From contig DEHZ01000008.1 of NCBI GenBank assembly GCA_002352205.1, positions 52,547 to 116,546 of the forward strand: a stretch of DNA of 64,000 bases, given 5' to 3'. Under the pieces are notes generated by a model that was not told the DNA's origin, did not search any database, and saw nothing but the letters and a program-made list of their open reading frames with translations. Shown piece after piece: positions 52,026 through 61,058 of this stretch. The translations under genes and the position numbers were made by a program. This DNA is from Flavobacterium sp. UBA2787. Its GTDB lineage: Bacteria > Bacteroidota > Bacteroidia > Flavobacteriales > Flavobacteriaceae. How positions within the stretch are numbered: position 1 is the first letter of the stretch; every line of letters starts with the position of its first letter.

Positions 52026-52976
52026 TTAACTCAGATTTAAAAAAGGATATTTTTCTTGAAGTTGCTCAATTCGTTCATGAAGTTTTTGAACAAAAAGCTG
52101 GTGTTGTTCTGTGTTTGGATTAAAAGGTCGATGCGTTAATCCTTTTTGAATGCTTTCAATTTCCGACATAATCGGAAAAACATGGTATGAAATATGTGAT
52201 TCCACAAAATGCTTCCAAATATAATCCACTGCCGTTTGATTTGGATGCAACATATCTTCGGAATAGAAACGGTAATCTCGTAAATCATCCATCATCATCT
52301 CATAACTTGGGAAATAGCTGGAAGTTGGAAGTTGGGAGATGGAAGAATGTATTGCCGAAATTAAATGCGACTTACTTAATTGATTTTCTACAAAACCATC
52401 CTTTAAATGACGAACGGGTGAAACAGTGAAAATAAACTTTATTTCCGGATTGAATTCGATTAATTTTGATTGGATATTCTTTAGAGAAGATACAACCTCA
52501 TCAACTGATAATAATTCTTTTGTAAAATTGCTTTGTGGTATTTTATGACAATTGGCGACTCTTTTTTGTGTATGCGAAAAACGATACGTCCAAGCAGTTC
52601 CCAACGTAATGATTAAATGTGTACAGGCTTGAAGTTGTCCGTTTAAATACGTTAGAATGCCATTCAAATTGATGAGCATATCGTCTTTGTCGGGATTGTT
52701 CAATTCGGAATGTACTTCAAAACAATGCCACAATTCATTTTCAAAAAACAAATCGGCTTCGGTAAATAATCGCATTTCTACAGCACGTAACAATACATTT
52801 TCAATGGCATCCGGCTGAAAAAGTATCCCAAACGGATTGTTATAATATTGAAATTTATACTGCTCGAATTTGGTGCTAATATTTTCTGAAAAACACGAAC
52901 CCAGGGTAACCACTTTCGAATAATAATCGATGGGATGGTTGCTTTTTGGAATGTTGATTGGGGTTCGGAAATTCAT
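52026..52976 (-). CDS. GSCFA-domain protein
   Basis: A 316-residue cytoplasmic protein of the GSCFA family. The name-giving motif is present as LGSCFSENIS (residues about 24-33), followed by PFGILFQPDAI and later LGTAWTYRF, FTVSPVRHLKDG and DMLHPNQTAVDYIWKHF. The Ser, and the DxxH-like DMLHPN, fit an SGNH-hydrolase-like fold, but no substrate is known. Codons for about ten residues near HSSISQLPTSSYFPSYE derive from a GGAAGTT-type heptamer repeat (52319-52347). It has no signal peptide. Confidence 0.9.
   Translation of the reverse strand: MNFRTPINIPKSNHPIDYYSKVVTLGSCFSENISTKFEQYKFQYYNNPFGILFQPDAIENVLLRAVEMRLFTEADLFFENELWHCFEVHSELNNPDKDDMLINLNGILTYLNGQLQACTHLIITLGTAWTYRFSHTQKRVANCHKIPQSNFTKELLSVDEVVSSLKNIQSKLIEFNPEIKFIFTVSPVRHLKDGFVENQLSKSHLISAIHSSISQLPTSSYFPSYEMMMDDLRDYRFYSEDMLHPNQTAVDYIWKHFVESHISYHVFPIMSEIESIQKGLTHRPFNPNTEQHQLFVQKLHERIEQLQEKYPFLNLS
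52319..52347. repeat. Heptamer tandem repeat inside the GSCFA gene
   Basis: Units of GGAAGTT, GGAAGTT, GGGAGAT and GGAAGAA are arranged in tandem with a 7-nt period inside the coding sequence, as in the E2 gene. Confidence 0.65.
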
Positions 52977-53011
52977 ACTAAAACTGAAATACTATTGAGC
53001 TTTATAATAAT

Positions 53012-53446
53012 TTAGTTTCTTGTAAAAGTTGATCTATACACAATTATCCCTTCAGGATCATTAACCGTCTGTTTCAATATCAACTCATCATTAGTTAAAC
53101 TTTCAACAATATAAGTGTATTCATAAAGTATTGGATCAAATGGAGAGCTAGATATAGTTAATATACTACCATTTAAAATCCATGCAGCTGATTCAACCTC
53201 GTTTAACTCACAACTTGTATTGTGACCATTAAAAGTAAGTTCTCCGTTTGTAAAAAACTCTTGAAAATCTCTGCTTGTTTCACAATCATGATTATAATTT
53301 TGAAATTCTCCACCATTAGAAGTTCCGCCTTTTATATACCATTTTCCTAATATAGTTGGTTCAGAAATTGCTGATCCTTCGTCATCACTGGTATTGCAAG
53401 AAATTGTTAATCCTGCAAAAAATAAAAATAATATAAATTTTTTCAT
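53012..53446 (-). CDS. Lipocalin-like lipoprotein
   Basis: A 144-residue predicted lipoprotein: signal peptide with lipobox GLTISC near residue 16, then SDDEGS linker and a small beta-barrel-like domain (ILGKWYIKGG at about 31-40, ELTFNGHN, AWILNGSILTIS, YTYIVESLTNDELILKQT). The GKWYIKG start and strand pattern match lipocalin-like proteins of Bacteroidota. I chose the ATG at 53446 because the signal peptide starts there; a longer frame overlaps alaS. It lies 19 bp after alaS and may be co-transcribed with it. Ligand unknown. Confidence 0.85.
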   Translation of the reverse strand: MKKFILFLFFAGLTISCNTSDDEGSAISEPTILGKWYIKGGTSNGGEFQNYNHDCETSRDFQEFFTNGELTFNGHNTSCELNEVESAAWILNGSILTISSSPFDPILYEYTYIVESLTNDELILKQTVNDPEGIIVYRSTFTRN

Positions 53447-53465
53447 TTCTGTAATTCGTAATTTT

Positions 53466-56102
53466 TTATTTAATAAAATCAATTGCCTTCTCCAAAGCCT
53501 CTTTAATTCCATCCACATTTTTACCACCAGCTGTTGCAAAAAATGGTTGTCCACCACCGCCGCCTTGGATATATTTTCCTAATTCACGAACGACTTGTCC
53601 GGCATTTAAATTATGTGTAGCAACCAATTCTTTTGAAATATAACACGTTAACATCGGTTTATTATCCTCGGCTGTAGACAAAACTAAAAATAAATTATTG
53701 CCTAAATTTCCTAATTCATACGCCAAATCTTTTGCTCCTTCCGGATTCAAATCGACTTGTTTGGCTAAGAATTTTATGCCGTTAATTTCTTGTAGTTCTG
53801 ATGCTAATTCGCCTTTTAAGTTTTTTGCCTTTTCACGTAATAATTGCTCAATTTGTTTTTTCAATTTGGCATTATCATCTTGTAAGGAAACGACTGATTT
53901 TAAAATATCTTGCGGATTTTTTAATGTTTCTTTTAGTTCTGCTAATGTGTTTTCTTGATTTTTGTAAAAGTCTTTCACTGCATCACCTGTAATCGCTTCG
54001 ATTCTACGAATTCCCGCCGCCACAGCACCTTCTGAAATAATTTTGAAATGCCAAATATCTGCTGTGTTTTTCACGTGAATGCCACCACATAATTCTTTAC
54101 TGTTGCCAAATTCAATCATACGAACTGAATCGCCGTATTTTTCGCCAAACAAAGCCATTGCACCTTGTTCCATTGCTTGCTGAATCGGAATATTTCTGTG
54201 TTCAACTAATTGTAGTTGTTCTTCAATTCGTTCGTTTACGAAATCTTCTACTTGTTTGATTTCGTCATCCGAAACTTTCGAAAAATGCGAAAAGTCAAAA
54301 CGCAAATAATTCGGATTCACCAACGAACCTTTTTGTTCCACGTGCGTTCCTAAAATCGTTCGCAAAGCCAAATGCATCAAATGCGTAGCCGAGTGATTTT
54401 TAGAAGTCGAAGTTCTTAAATCGGTATTCACTTTCGCCACAAAAGCAGCATTAAGATTTTCAGGAAGTTGTTTCGCAAAATGCAAAATCAAATTATTTTC
54501 TTTTTTGGTGTCGATAATTTCAATGGATTCATTGGCTGAAATTAAAGTTCCTTTATCGCCAACTTGTCCACCACCTTCCGGATAAAAAGGAGTTGCATCT
54601 AAAACAATTTGATATAAAATTCCGTCTTTTTTTGAATCTACTTTACGAATTCGAGTGATTTTTACTTCATTTTCTGTTTGATCATAACCAACAAATGTTT
54701 CTACATTTCCGGGAATTAAAACTGACCAATCTTCGGTTGAAACTTCTGAAGCGGCACGAGAACGGGCTTTTTGTTTTTGCAATTCAACTTCAAATTCTTC
54801 TTCCTTATAACTGAAACCTTTTTCTTTTAAAATTAAAGCCGTCAAATCTTTTGGAAAACCAAACGTATCATATAATTCGAATACTTTTGCTCCTGAAACT
54901 TCATTTCCTTTTGTCTCTGAAACTACATTTTCCAACAATTGTAAACCTTGATCTAACGTTCTCAAAAAGGAAGCTTCTTCTTCTCGAATCACATTCGTAA
55001 CTAAATTTTGTTGCGATTTAATTTCAGGGAAAAACTCACCCATCTGATTTGCCAAAACTTCAATCAATTTATTGATGAATGGTTCTTTTGTATTCAAAAA
55101 TGTAAATCCGTAACGAATCGCACGACGTAAAATTCTACGAATCACATAGCCGGCTCCGGTGTTCGAAGGCAATTGTCCATCCGCAATTGCAAAAGCAACA
55201 GCTCTGATATGATCAACGATTACTCGAATCGCAATGTTGATTTTATTTTGTTCTTCTGATATGTTTTTAACTTCGTTAGAAGTATATTTCAGACCTGTAA
55301 TTTGTACCACTTTTTCAATTAGTGGCGTAAAAACATCGGTATCATAATTGGATGTTTTTCCTTGCAAAGCCATACACAAACGTTCAAATCCCATTCCGGT
55401 ATCTACATGTTGTGCGGGTAATTTTTCTAAACTTCCATCGGCTTTACGGTTAAACTCCATGAATACGTTGTTCCAAATTTCCACTACTTGAGGATGGTCG
55501 TTATTCACCAAACTCTTTCCGGAAACGGTTGCTTTTTCCTCTTCAGAACGCAAATCAACGTGAATTTCAGAACAAGGTCCGCACGGTCCCTGATCGCCCA
55601 CTTCCCAAAAATTATCTTTTTTATTTCCTAAAATAATGCGGTCTTCATCAATCAATTCTTTCCAAATATCCCATGCTTCTTGGTCAAACGGCACATTTTC
55701 TTCGGGATTTCCTTCAAAAACTGAAACATATAAATTTTCTTTCGGAATTTTATAGACTTCCGTCAGCAATTCCCAAGCCCAATTGATAGCATCTTTCTTA
55801 AAATAATCACCAAATGACCAGTTTCCCAGCATTTCAAACATGGTGTGATGATAGGTGTCAAACCCAACATCTTCCAAATCATTGTGTTTTCCGGAAACAC
55901 GCAAACATTTTTGAGTATCGGCAATTCGCTTGCTTTTAGGTTCGGCATTTCCTAAAAAATATTCTTTAAATTGAGCCATTCCCGAGTTGTTAAACATCAA
56001 CGTTGGATCATCTTTTAGAACAATGGGTGCCGAAGGAACGATTAAATGTCCTTTACTTTCAAAAAATTGGAGAAACTGCTTGCGGATATCTTGTGATTTC
56101 AT
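53466..56102 (-). CDS. alaS: Alanyl-tRNA synthetase
   Basis: Charges tRNA-Ala with alanine. The 878 residues match the normal size. Class II catalytic domain at the N-terminus ([22 protein letters not shown] at about 13-34; [14 protein letters not shown] near 92-105). The editing domain has the zinc-binding HSATHLMH near 565-572 and CGGIHVKNT near 667-675. The C-terminal DHHA1-like domain ends in [19 protein letters not shown]. Essential housekeeping gene. It is divergent from the M23 peptidase gene with 181 bp between starts. Confidence 0.97.
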   Translation of the reverse strand: MKSQDIRKQFLQFFESKGHLIVPSAPIVLKDDPTLMFNNSGMAQFKEYFLGNAEPKSKRIADTQKCLRVSGKHNDLEDVGFDTYHHTMFEMLGNWSFGDYFKKDAINWAWELLTEVYKIPKENLYVSVFEGNPEENVPFDQEAWDIWKELIDEDRIILGNKKDNFWEVGDQGPCGPCSEIHVDLRSEEEKATVSGKSLVNNDHPQVVEIWNNVFMEFNRKADGSLEKLPAQHVDTGMGFERLCMALQGKTSNYDTDVFTPLIEKVVQITGLKYTSNEVKNISEEQNKINIAIRVIVDHIRAVAFAIADGQLPSNTGAGYVIRRILRRAIRYGFTFLNTKEPFINKLIEVLANQMGEFFPEIKSQQNLVTNVIREEEASFLRTLDQGLQLLENVVSETKGNEVSGAKVFELYDTFGFPKDLTALILKEKGFSYKEEEFEVELQKQKARSRAASEVSTEDWSVLIPGNVETFVGYDQTENEVKITRIRKVDSKKDGILYQIVLDATPFYPEGGGQVGDKGTLISANESIEIIDTKKENNLILHFAKQLPENLNAAFVAKVNTDLRTSTSKNHSATHLMHLALRTILGTHVEQKGSLVNPNYLRFDFSHFSKVSDDEIKQVEDFVNERIEEQLQLVEHRNIPIQQAMEQGAMALFGEKYGDSVRMIEFGNSKELCGGIHVKNTADIWHFKIISEGAVAAGIRRIEAITGDAVKDFYKNQENTLAELKETLKNPQDILKSVVSLQDDNAKLKKQIEQLLREKAKNLKGELASELQEINGIKFLAKQVDLNPEGAKDLAYELGNLGNNLFLVLSTAEDNKPMLTCYISKELVATHNLNAGQVVRELGKYIQGGGGGQPFFATAGGKNVDGIKEALEKAIDFIK

Positions 56103-56230
56103 TGTAAAAAATTGTTCGGTGTTTAATTTTCAAATGGTTAGACAATAATTACTTTAAAAAAAGGTTTTTATTGTTTAAAATCGAATGCTTTCTTTAAAAA
56201 ATTAAATTAGCATTAGAATGAAACATTTCT

Positions 56231-56238
56231 TAAATTTG
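56231..56238 (+). promoter_or_regulatory. -7 promoter element (TAAATTTG) of the M23 peptidase operon
   Basis: Perfect TAnnTTTG, 45 nt before the ATG at 56284. No strict TTG at 17-23 nt upstream was found. Confidence 0.45.
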
Positions 56239-56283
56239 TTCGTCTAATCCTTTTGAAAGCACAAAAATAGTATAATTTAAGAA

Positions 56284-57264
56284 ATGTCGAAGAAAGTAAA
56301 GTATTATTACGACACAGAAAGTTTAGCTTATAAAAAAATTAGTCCAAAAAAAGGACGAAAGTTTGGTTATATGGCGTTATTTCTGCTTTCATCCGCCTTA
56401 TTTGGATTCATTTGTTTTGTAGTTTTAATCAACACCCCTTATTTTGAAACGCCGAAAGACCGTTTACAAGCCAGAGAAATTGACAATATGAAACTTCGCT
56501 ACCAAATTTTGAACAAAAAAATGGATCAATTGGATGAAGTAATTGCCAGCATAGAAGAACGTGACAACAATTTATACCGTATTTATTTTAACTCCTCTCC
56601 CATTCCAACTGAACAACGAAAAGCAGGATTTGGCGGAGTTAATCGATATAAAGAATTAGAAGGATATGACAATTCGGAATTGGTGATAAATACGACCAAA
56701 AGAGTAGATATGATTTCGAAAGAACTAGCCATTCAATCAAAATCGTTGGATGAAATTTTAGTGCTTGCCAAAGGAAAAGAGAAGTTATTAGCTGCCATTC
56801 CTGCTATTCAACCCGTTAAAAATGAAGATTTGACCAGAGTTGCCTCAGGTTTTGGATACAGAAATGACCCATTTACCAAAATTAGAAAAATGCACAACGG
56901 AATGGATTTTACAGCCAAAACAGGAACTCCGGTTTATGCTTCCGGAGATGGTGTCGTGGAAAGAGCAGATAATTCAATGTCCGGATATGGAAATTTAATC
57001 ATCATCAAACATGGTTTTGGTTATACTACGTATTATGCTCATTTAAGTAAATACAAAATCAGAGCCGGACAAAAAGTAAAACGTGGTGACATTATTGGCT
57101 ATGTAGGTAGTACCGGAAGAAGCGAAGCTCCGCATTTACATTATGAAGTTCATAAAGACGGCGAACCGATTAACCCAATTAATTTTTACTACGGAAGCAT
57201 TTCTGCCGAAGAATATATTGCCATTTCAAAAATTGCTAACCAAGAAAATCAAGCACTCGACTAA
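56284..57264 (+). CDS. M23-family membrane-anchored metallopeptidase
   Basis: Peptidoglycan endopeptidase or an amidase activator, anchored in the inner membrane. The 326 residues have a basic N-terminus, one transmembrane helix (about 29-50), a coiled-coil linker (about 60-160) and a LytM/M23 domain (about 185-300). The zinc ligands are present: H204 and D208 in HNGMDF, and H286 of the HLH triad, so the enzyme may be catalytically active rather than a degenerate EnvC-like activator. Its stop overlaps the ATG of the MerR-like gene by one base (TAATG). Confidence 0.93.
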   Translation: MSKKVKYYYDTESLAYKKISPKKGRKFGYMALFLLSSALFGFICFVVLINTPYFETPKDRLQAREIDNMKLRYQILNKKMDQLDEVIASIEERDNNLYRIYFNSSPIPTEQRKAGFGGVNRYKELEGYDNSELVINTTKRVDMISKELAIQSKSLDEILVLAKGKEKLLAAIPAIQPVKNEDLTRVASGFGYRNDPFTKIRKMHNGMDFTAKTGTPVYASGDGVVERADNSMSGYGNLIIIKHGFGYTTYYAHLSKYKIRAGQKVKRGDIIGYVGSTGRSEAPHLHYEVHKDGEPINPINFYYGSISAEEYIAISKIANQENQALD

Positions 57265-57593
57265 TGCATTTGAACTTACCAGAAAAAAGATACTACAGCA
57301 TTGGCGAATTGTCCAAAGCATTTGACGTGAACGCCTCGTTGATTAGATTTTGGGATAAAGAATTCGATATTCTGAAACCAAAAAAGAATGCCAAAGGCAA
57401 TCGAATGTTTACACCCGAAGATGTGAAAAATTTACAATTGATTTTTCATTTGGTTAAAGAACGTGGATTTACATTGGAAGGAGCCAAAACCCATTTGAAA
57501 GAAGGGCAGAAAAAAACGTTGGATAAATTTGAAATTATCAGCAAATTAGAAGGAATAAAAGCACAACTAACTGATTTAAAAAACGCATTATAA
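57264..57593 (+). CDS. MerR-family transcriptional regulator
   Basis: A 109-residue protein with a MerR-type winged helix at about 8-75 (YSIGELSKAFDVNASLIRFWDKEFDILKPKKNAKGNRMFTPEDVKNL). The rest is a short dimerisation helix (about 80-109), with no metal-binding cysteines or ligand domain. Short MerR-like regulators with this layout are frequent in Bacteroidota. Coupled to the M23 peptidase gene by a one-base overlap and followed by the first LemA gene after 20 bp. Target genes are unknown. Confidence 0.9.
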   Translation: MHLNLPEKRYYSIGELSKAFDVNASLIRFWDKEFDILKPKKNAKGNRMFTPEDVKNLQLIFHLVKERGFTLEGAKTHLKEGQKKTLDKFEIISKLEGIKAQLTDLKNAL

Positions 57594-57613
57594 TACACTA
57601 AAAAATAAATACT

Positions 57614-58177
57614 ATGACTGGATTATTAATTGTTATCGGAATTATCGTTTTATTTGCTTTTATGGCCATTGGAATCTACAATGGACTGGTGAGCAACCGC
57701 AACAACCGCGAAAATGCATTTGCAGACATTGACGTTCAACTTAAGCAACGGCATGACCTTATTCCTCAGCTGATTGGTTCAGTAAAGGGCTATATGGAAC
57801 ATGAACGTGGAACATTGGAAGCCATCACCAATGCTCGATCCCGAGCAATGAACGCCACCGGCATCAACGACAAAATCGCTGCTGAACAAGAGTTAAGTGG
57901 AGCCTTACGCGGACTAAGCATTCAAGTGGAAGCCTATCCGGACTTAAAGGCTAACCAAAACTTCTTGCAGTTGCAAAACGAAATCTCAGACATCGAAAAC
58001 AAATTGGCTGCAGCCAGAAGATACTTCAACTCGGCCACTCGCGAATTAAATAATGCTGTGCAAAAATTTCCCAACAATATCTTGGCAGGAATGTTTGGTT
58101 TTAAAACTGAGCCGATGTTTGATTTAGGTGTAACCGAGAGAGCCAATTTAGACAAAGCACCAGAAGTTAAATTTTAA
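57614..58177 (+). CDS. LemA family protein (copy 1)
   Basis: A 187-residue membrane protein. An N-terminal transmembrane helix (about 4-25) is followed by the LemA helical bundle with the family pattern NAFADIDVQLKQRHDLIPQLIG and VEAYPDLKANQNFLQLQNEI. LemA proteins occur beside TPM-domain and M48 proteins in many bacteria and may help membrane protein quality control or presentation; the function is not settled. It lies 3 bp before the M48 gene. Its codons look richer in C and G than those of LemA copy 2, possibly a different history. Confidence 0.92.
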   Translation: MTGLLIVIGIIVLFAFMAIGIYNGLVSNRNNRENAFADIDVQLKQRHDLIPQLIGSVKGYMEHERGTLEAITNARSRAMNATGINDKIAAEQELSGALRGLSIQVEAYPDLKANQNFLQLQNEISDIENKLAAARRYFNSATRELNNAVQKFPNNILAGMFGFKTEPMFDLGVTERANLDKAPEVKF

Positions 58178-58180
58178 CCG

Positions 58181-59125
58181 GTGAAATACATAGGTATACA
58201 GGAACAAATCCGGAGAAACAACCGTAAATCGGTGTTATTACTCATTGCATTTCCGACCGTTTTACTGCTGTCGGTCTATGCGGTAGTGTTTCTGATGCAA
58301 TACCAACCCGATTACGGTTATGACCTCGATTATATCAACCAAAGCTTTCTTAATATTGCTCCTATTGTGACGGTAGTGGTTGGTATTTGGTTTGCCATAG
58401 CCTATTTTGGACACACCAAAATGATTTCCATGGCAACCGGAGCAAAACCGTTGGAGCGAAAAAGCAATATGAAGATTTACAACTTAGTCGAAAACCTCTG
58501 CATTAGCCAAGGAATGCGAATGCCAAAAGTTGAAATCATCGAAAGTTCTGCTCTAAATGCTTATGCCAGCGGTATAGACGAGAAGACCTATACCGTAACC
58601 CTCACCCGAGGAATCATCGAGGCGTTAGAAGAAGATGAACTAGAAGGCGTTATTGCCCACGAACTGATGCATATCCAAAATCGCGATGTTAGACTGCTCG
58701 TTGTTTCCATCATTTTTGTGGGAATATTTACTTTTATAATGGAAATCTCCTTCCGAAGCATGCTCTACGGGGGTGGCAGAAGAAACAACAAAGACTCCGG
58801 CAAATTTATTCTTGTGATTCTTGTGGTATCCGTTGTTGCGTATCTACTCACGATGTTGTTCCGTTTTTCACTCAGCCGCAGTAGAGAATATATGGCTGAT
58901 AGCGGTGCCGCCGCCATGACCCGAAAACCTTGGGCATTGGCTTCTGCTTTGAAAAAAATATCAGGACATCACCATATTAAAGACATCAAAAGCGAAGAAA
59001 TTAAACAAATGTTCATCGAAAACACTCCAGATAAAAAAAATGCCAATATCTTTAGTAGTTTGAGCGGACTTTTTGCCACTCATCCTCCCATCGAAAAACG
59101 TATTGCCTTTTTGGAAAAAGTATAA
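58181..59125 (+). CDS. M48-family zinc metalloprotease (HtpX-like)
   Basis: A 314-residue integral-membrane protease. Transmembrane helices lie at about 17-40 and 58-77, with two more near 168-190 and 205-225. The zinc motif is HELMH at 160-164, and the third ligand glutamate lies in SREYMADSGAAAM. Start is GTG at 58181, three bases after the LemA stop. HtpX-like proteases degrade misfolded membrane proteins; here the LemA neighbour suggests a combined role, by context only. Confidence 0.93.
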   Translation: MKYIGIQEQIRRNNRKSVLLLIAFPTVLLLSVYAVVFLMQYQPDYGYDLDYINQSFLNIAPIVTVVVGIWFAIAYFGHTKMISMATGAKPLERKSNMKIYNLVENLCISQGMRMPKVEIIESSALNAYASGIDEKTYTVTLTRGIIEALEEDELEGVIAHELMHIQNRDVRLLVVSIIFVGIFTFIMEISFRSMLYGGGRRNNKDSGKFILVILVVSVVAYLLTMLFRFSLSRSREYMADSGAAAMTRKPWALASALKKISGHHHIKDIKSEEIKQMFIENTPDKKNANIFSSLSGLFATHPPIEKRIAFLEKV

Positions 59126-59167
59126 CATCAAAACAATAAATAAACAAAAACCTTAAAAACAAACAAA

Positions 59168-59752
59168 ATGAAAAAATGGTTATTACCTATCGGGATTATT
59201 GTAGGACTAATTGTTATCATCGGATTCTACGTAGTTGGAATTCAAAATACTGCAATTACTAAAAGTCAAGCTGTCAACAAGTCTTGGGGAGATGTTCAAA
59301 CGTCTTACCAAAGAAGAAGTGATTTAATTGGAAATTTGGTGAACACAGTTAAAGGTGCCGCCGATTTTGAAAAAAGTACTTTAGAAGCGGTTATTTCTGC
59401 CCGTGCCAGGGCTACTCAAACTACAATTGATCCAACAAATGTTACGCCGGAACAATTAGCTCAATTTAACCAAGCTCAAAGTGGTGTTTCTTCTGCTTTA
59501 TCACGACTTTTGGTAACAGTGGAAGCCTATCCTGAATTAAAAGCCAACCAAAACTTCTTGAAATTACAAGACGAATTAGCAAGTACAGAAAACACCATTC
59601 AAACTGCTCGCGTTCGATTTAATGAATCAGTTGAAGGCTATAACAACCATGTTTTGAAATTTCCAAATAGAATTTTCTTAGGACAATATAAAGAAAAACC
59701 ATTTTTTGATGCTGAACCGGGTTCTGATAAAGCTCCTGAAGTAAAATTCTAA
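59168..59752 (+). CDS. LemA family protein (copy 2)
   Basis: A 194-residue paralogue of the first LemA, with an N-terminal transmembrane helix (about 4-26) and the pattern VNKSWGDVQTSYQRRSDLIGNLVNTVKG and VEAYPELKANQNFLKLQDEL. It lacks none of the family blocks. It is followed by two TPM-domain genes with spacings of 3 bp and 0 bp, so the three form one tight unit. In bacteria this LemA-TPM pairing is common and its function remains unclear. Confidence 0.93.
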   Translation: MKKWLLPIGIIVGLIVIIGFYVVGIQNTAITKSQAVNKSWGDVQTSYQRRSDLIGNLVNTVKGAADFEKSTLEAVISARARATQTTIDPTNVTPEQLAQFNQAQSGVSSALSRLLVTVEAYPELKANQNFLKLQDELASTENTIQTARVRFNESVEGYNNHVLKFPNRIFLGQYKEKPFFDAEPGSDKAPEVKF

Positions 59753-59755
59753 ATC

Positions 59756-60193
59756 ATGTCTAAAGTAGAAGATTTTCTAACCCCGGCAGAAGAACAAGAA
59801 ATTGTTCAGGCTATTGCTATGGCAGAAAAAAACACTTCCGGAGAAATTCGTGTGCACATTGAAAATCATTCAGATACACCTCCTATTGCCAGAGCACGGG
59901 AGGTGTTTGATTCCTTAAAAATGTATAAAACCCAAGCCAGAAATGGTGTTTTGTTTTATGTTGGCGTAGCCGATCATTCTTTTGCCATCATTGGTGATAG
60001 CGGTATTGATGATGTGGTAGAAAGTGATTTTTGGGAATGTACGAAAGACATTGTTATTGAAAACTTCAAAAACAAAAAATTCAAAGATGGTTTGGTCGAA
60101 GGAATTAGTAGAGCCGGCGAACGTTTGAAAGAGTTTTTTCCTTATGATTCAGATGACACAAACGAACTTTCTAACGAAATATCCAAAGGATAA
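59756..60193 (+). CDS. TPM-domain protein, soluble
   Basis: A 145-residue TPM domain without signal peptide or membrane segment. The core reads EQEIVQAIAMAEKNTSGEIRVHI (about 13-35) and GVLFYVGVADHSFAIIGDSGI (about 62-82). TPM domains (named after TLP18.3, Psb32 and MOLO-1) have been proposed to act as phosphatases or assembly factors; no activity can be derived here. It is placed 3 bp after LemA copy 2 and abuts the next TPM gene, which does carry a signal peptide; the pair probably acts on both sides of the membrane. Confidence 0.92.
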   Translation: MSKVEDFLTPAEEQEIVQAIAMAEKNTSGEIRVHIENHSDTPPIARAREVFDSLKMYKTQARNGVLFYVGVADHSFAIIGDSGIDDVVESDFWECTKDIVIENFKNKKFKDGLVEGISRAGERLKEFFPYDSDDTNELSNEISKG

Positions 60194-60985
60194 ATGAAAT
60201 TTACCACAAAAATATATTGGATTTTAGCGTTGATAATTTTACCTTTTCAGGTAAGCCTTGCTCAATTTAAAATTCCTAACGTTCCCAGTTTTCAAACTAG
60301 TGTGTATGATTATGCGAAAGTATTATCCGATGGCGAAAAAAGAGCATTGGAAGAAAAACTCGTGCGTTATTCCGACAGCACTACTACTCAAATTGTTGTG
60401 ATTACCATCGATGATTTAAAAGGTGAAAACATTGGATTATTAGCCCCAAGATGGGGACAAGAATGGGGAATTGGTGGAAGCAAAGAACAAGACAACGGTG
60501 TTGTTATTTTACTTTCTAAAAACGATAGAAGAATTCACATCTCACCGGGTTATGGTGTAGAAGACAGACTTACAGCCGGAATTACAGGAGAATTAGTCAG
60601 AAATGTAATTCTACCCGAATTTAAGGCCGGAAGTTATTACCGTGGTTTAGATAAAGGTGTCGATGCTATTTTTGATGTTCTCAAAGGGAAATACAAAGGC
60701 AAACGAAAAAATGATAAAGGCGGAATTCCTGTTATTTTTATTCTGCTTTTTATTGTGATTATATTTATAATTATCTCAAAAGGTTCCAAAAATAACCGCA
60801 ATGGTGGTTCCGGTCGTTTTTCCGGACCCGATTTAGCCGATATTATCATCTTAAGCAGTTTAGGTCGTGGCGGTGGCGGAAGCTTTGGTGGCGGTTCATC
60901 CGGCGGTGGATTTGGCGGTGGCGGATTCGGTGGCGGATTCGGCGGTGGCGGATTTAGTGGCGGTGGAGCCGGTGGAAGTTGGTAG
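60194..60985 (+). CDS. TPM-domain membrane protein with glycine-rich C-terminus
   Basis: A 263-residue protein: signal peptide about 1-23 (VSLAQ), TPM domain at about 35-165 (VYDYAKVLSDGEKRALEEKL; RRIHISPGYGVEDRLTAG), one transmembrane helix near 178-197 (IPVIFILLFIVIIFIIISK) and a very glycine-rich tail (GGGSFGGGSSGGGFGGGG) ending in GGSW. This is the YgcG-like layout, in which the TPM domain faces the periplasm. Its start directly follows the stop of the soluble TPM gene. A strong bidirectional terminator lies downstream. Confidence 0.92.
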   Translation: MKFTTKIYWILALIILPFQVSLAQFKIPNVPSFQTSVYDYAKVLSDGEKRALEEKLVRYSDSTTTQIVVITIDDLKGENIGLLAPRWGQEWGIGGSKEQDNGVVILLSKNDRRIHISPGYGVEDRLTAGITGELVRNVILPEFKAGSYYRGLDKGVDAIFDVLKGKYKGKRKNDKGGIPVIFILLFIVIIFIIISKGSKNNRNGGSGRFSGPDLADIIILSSLGRGGGGSFGGGSSGGGFGGGGFGGGFGGGGFSGGGAGGSW

Positions 60986-61002
60986 AATAAAAAATTTAAT
61001 TA

Positions 61003-61045
61003 TAAAAAATGCCCCAAAAAGTTAGACAATTTGGGGCATTCTTAT
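61003..61045. terminator. Bidirectional rho-independent terminator
   Basis: AATGCCCCAAA pairs perfectly with TTTGGGGCATT over an 11-base loop, with an A-run on one side and T-rich sequence on the other. It serves both the TPM operon and the convergent receptor gene. Confidence 0.9.
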
Positions 61046-61058
61046 TTAATGGTTTCTT

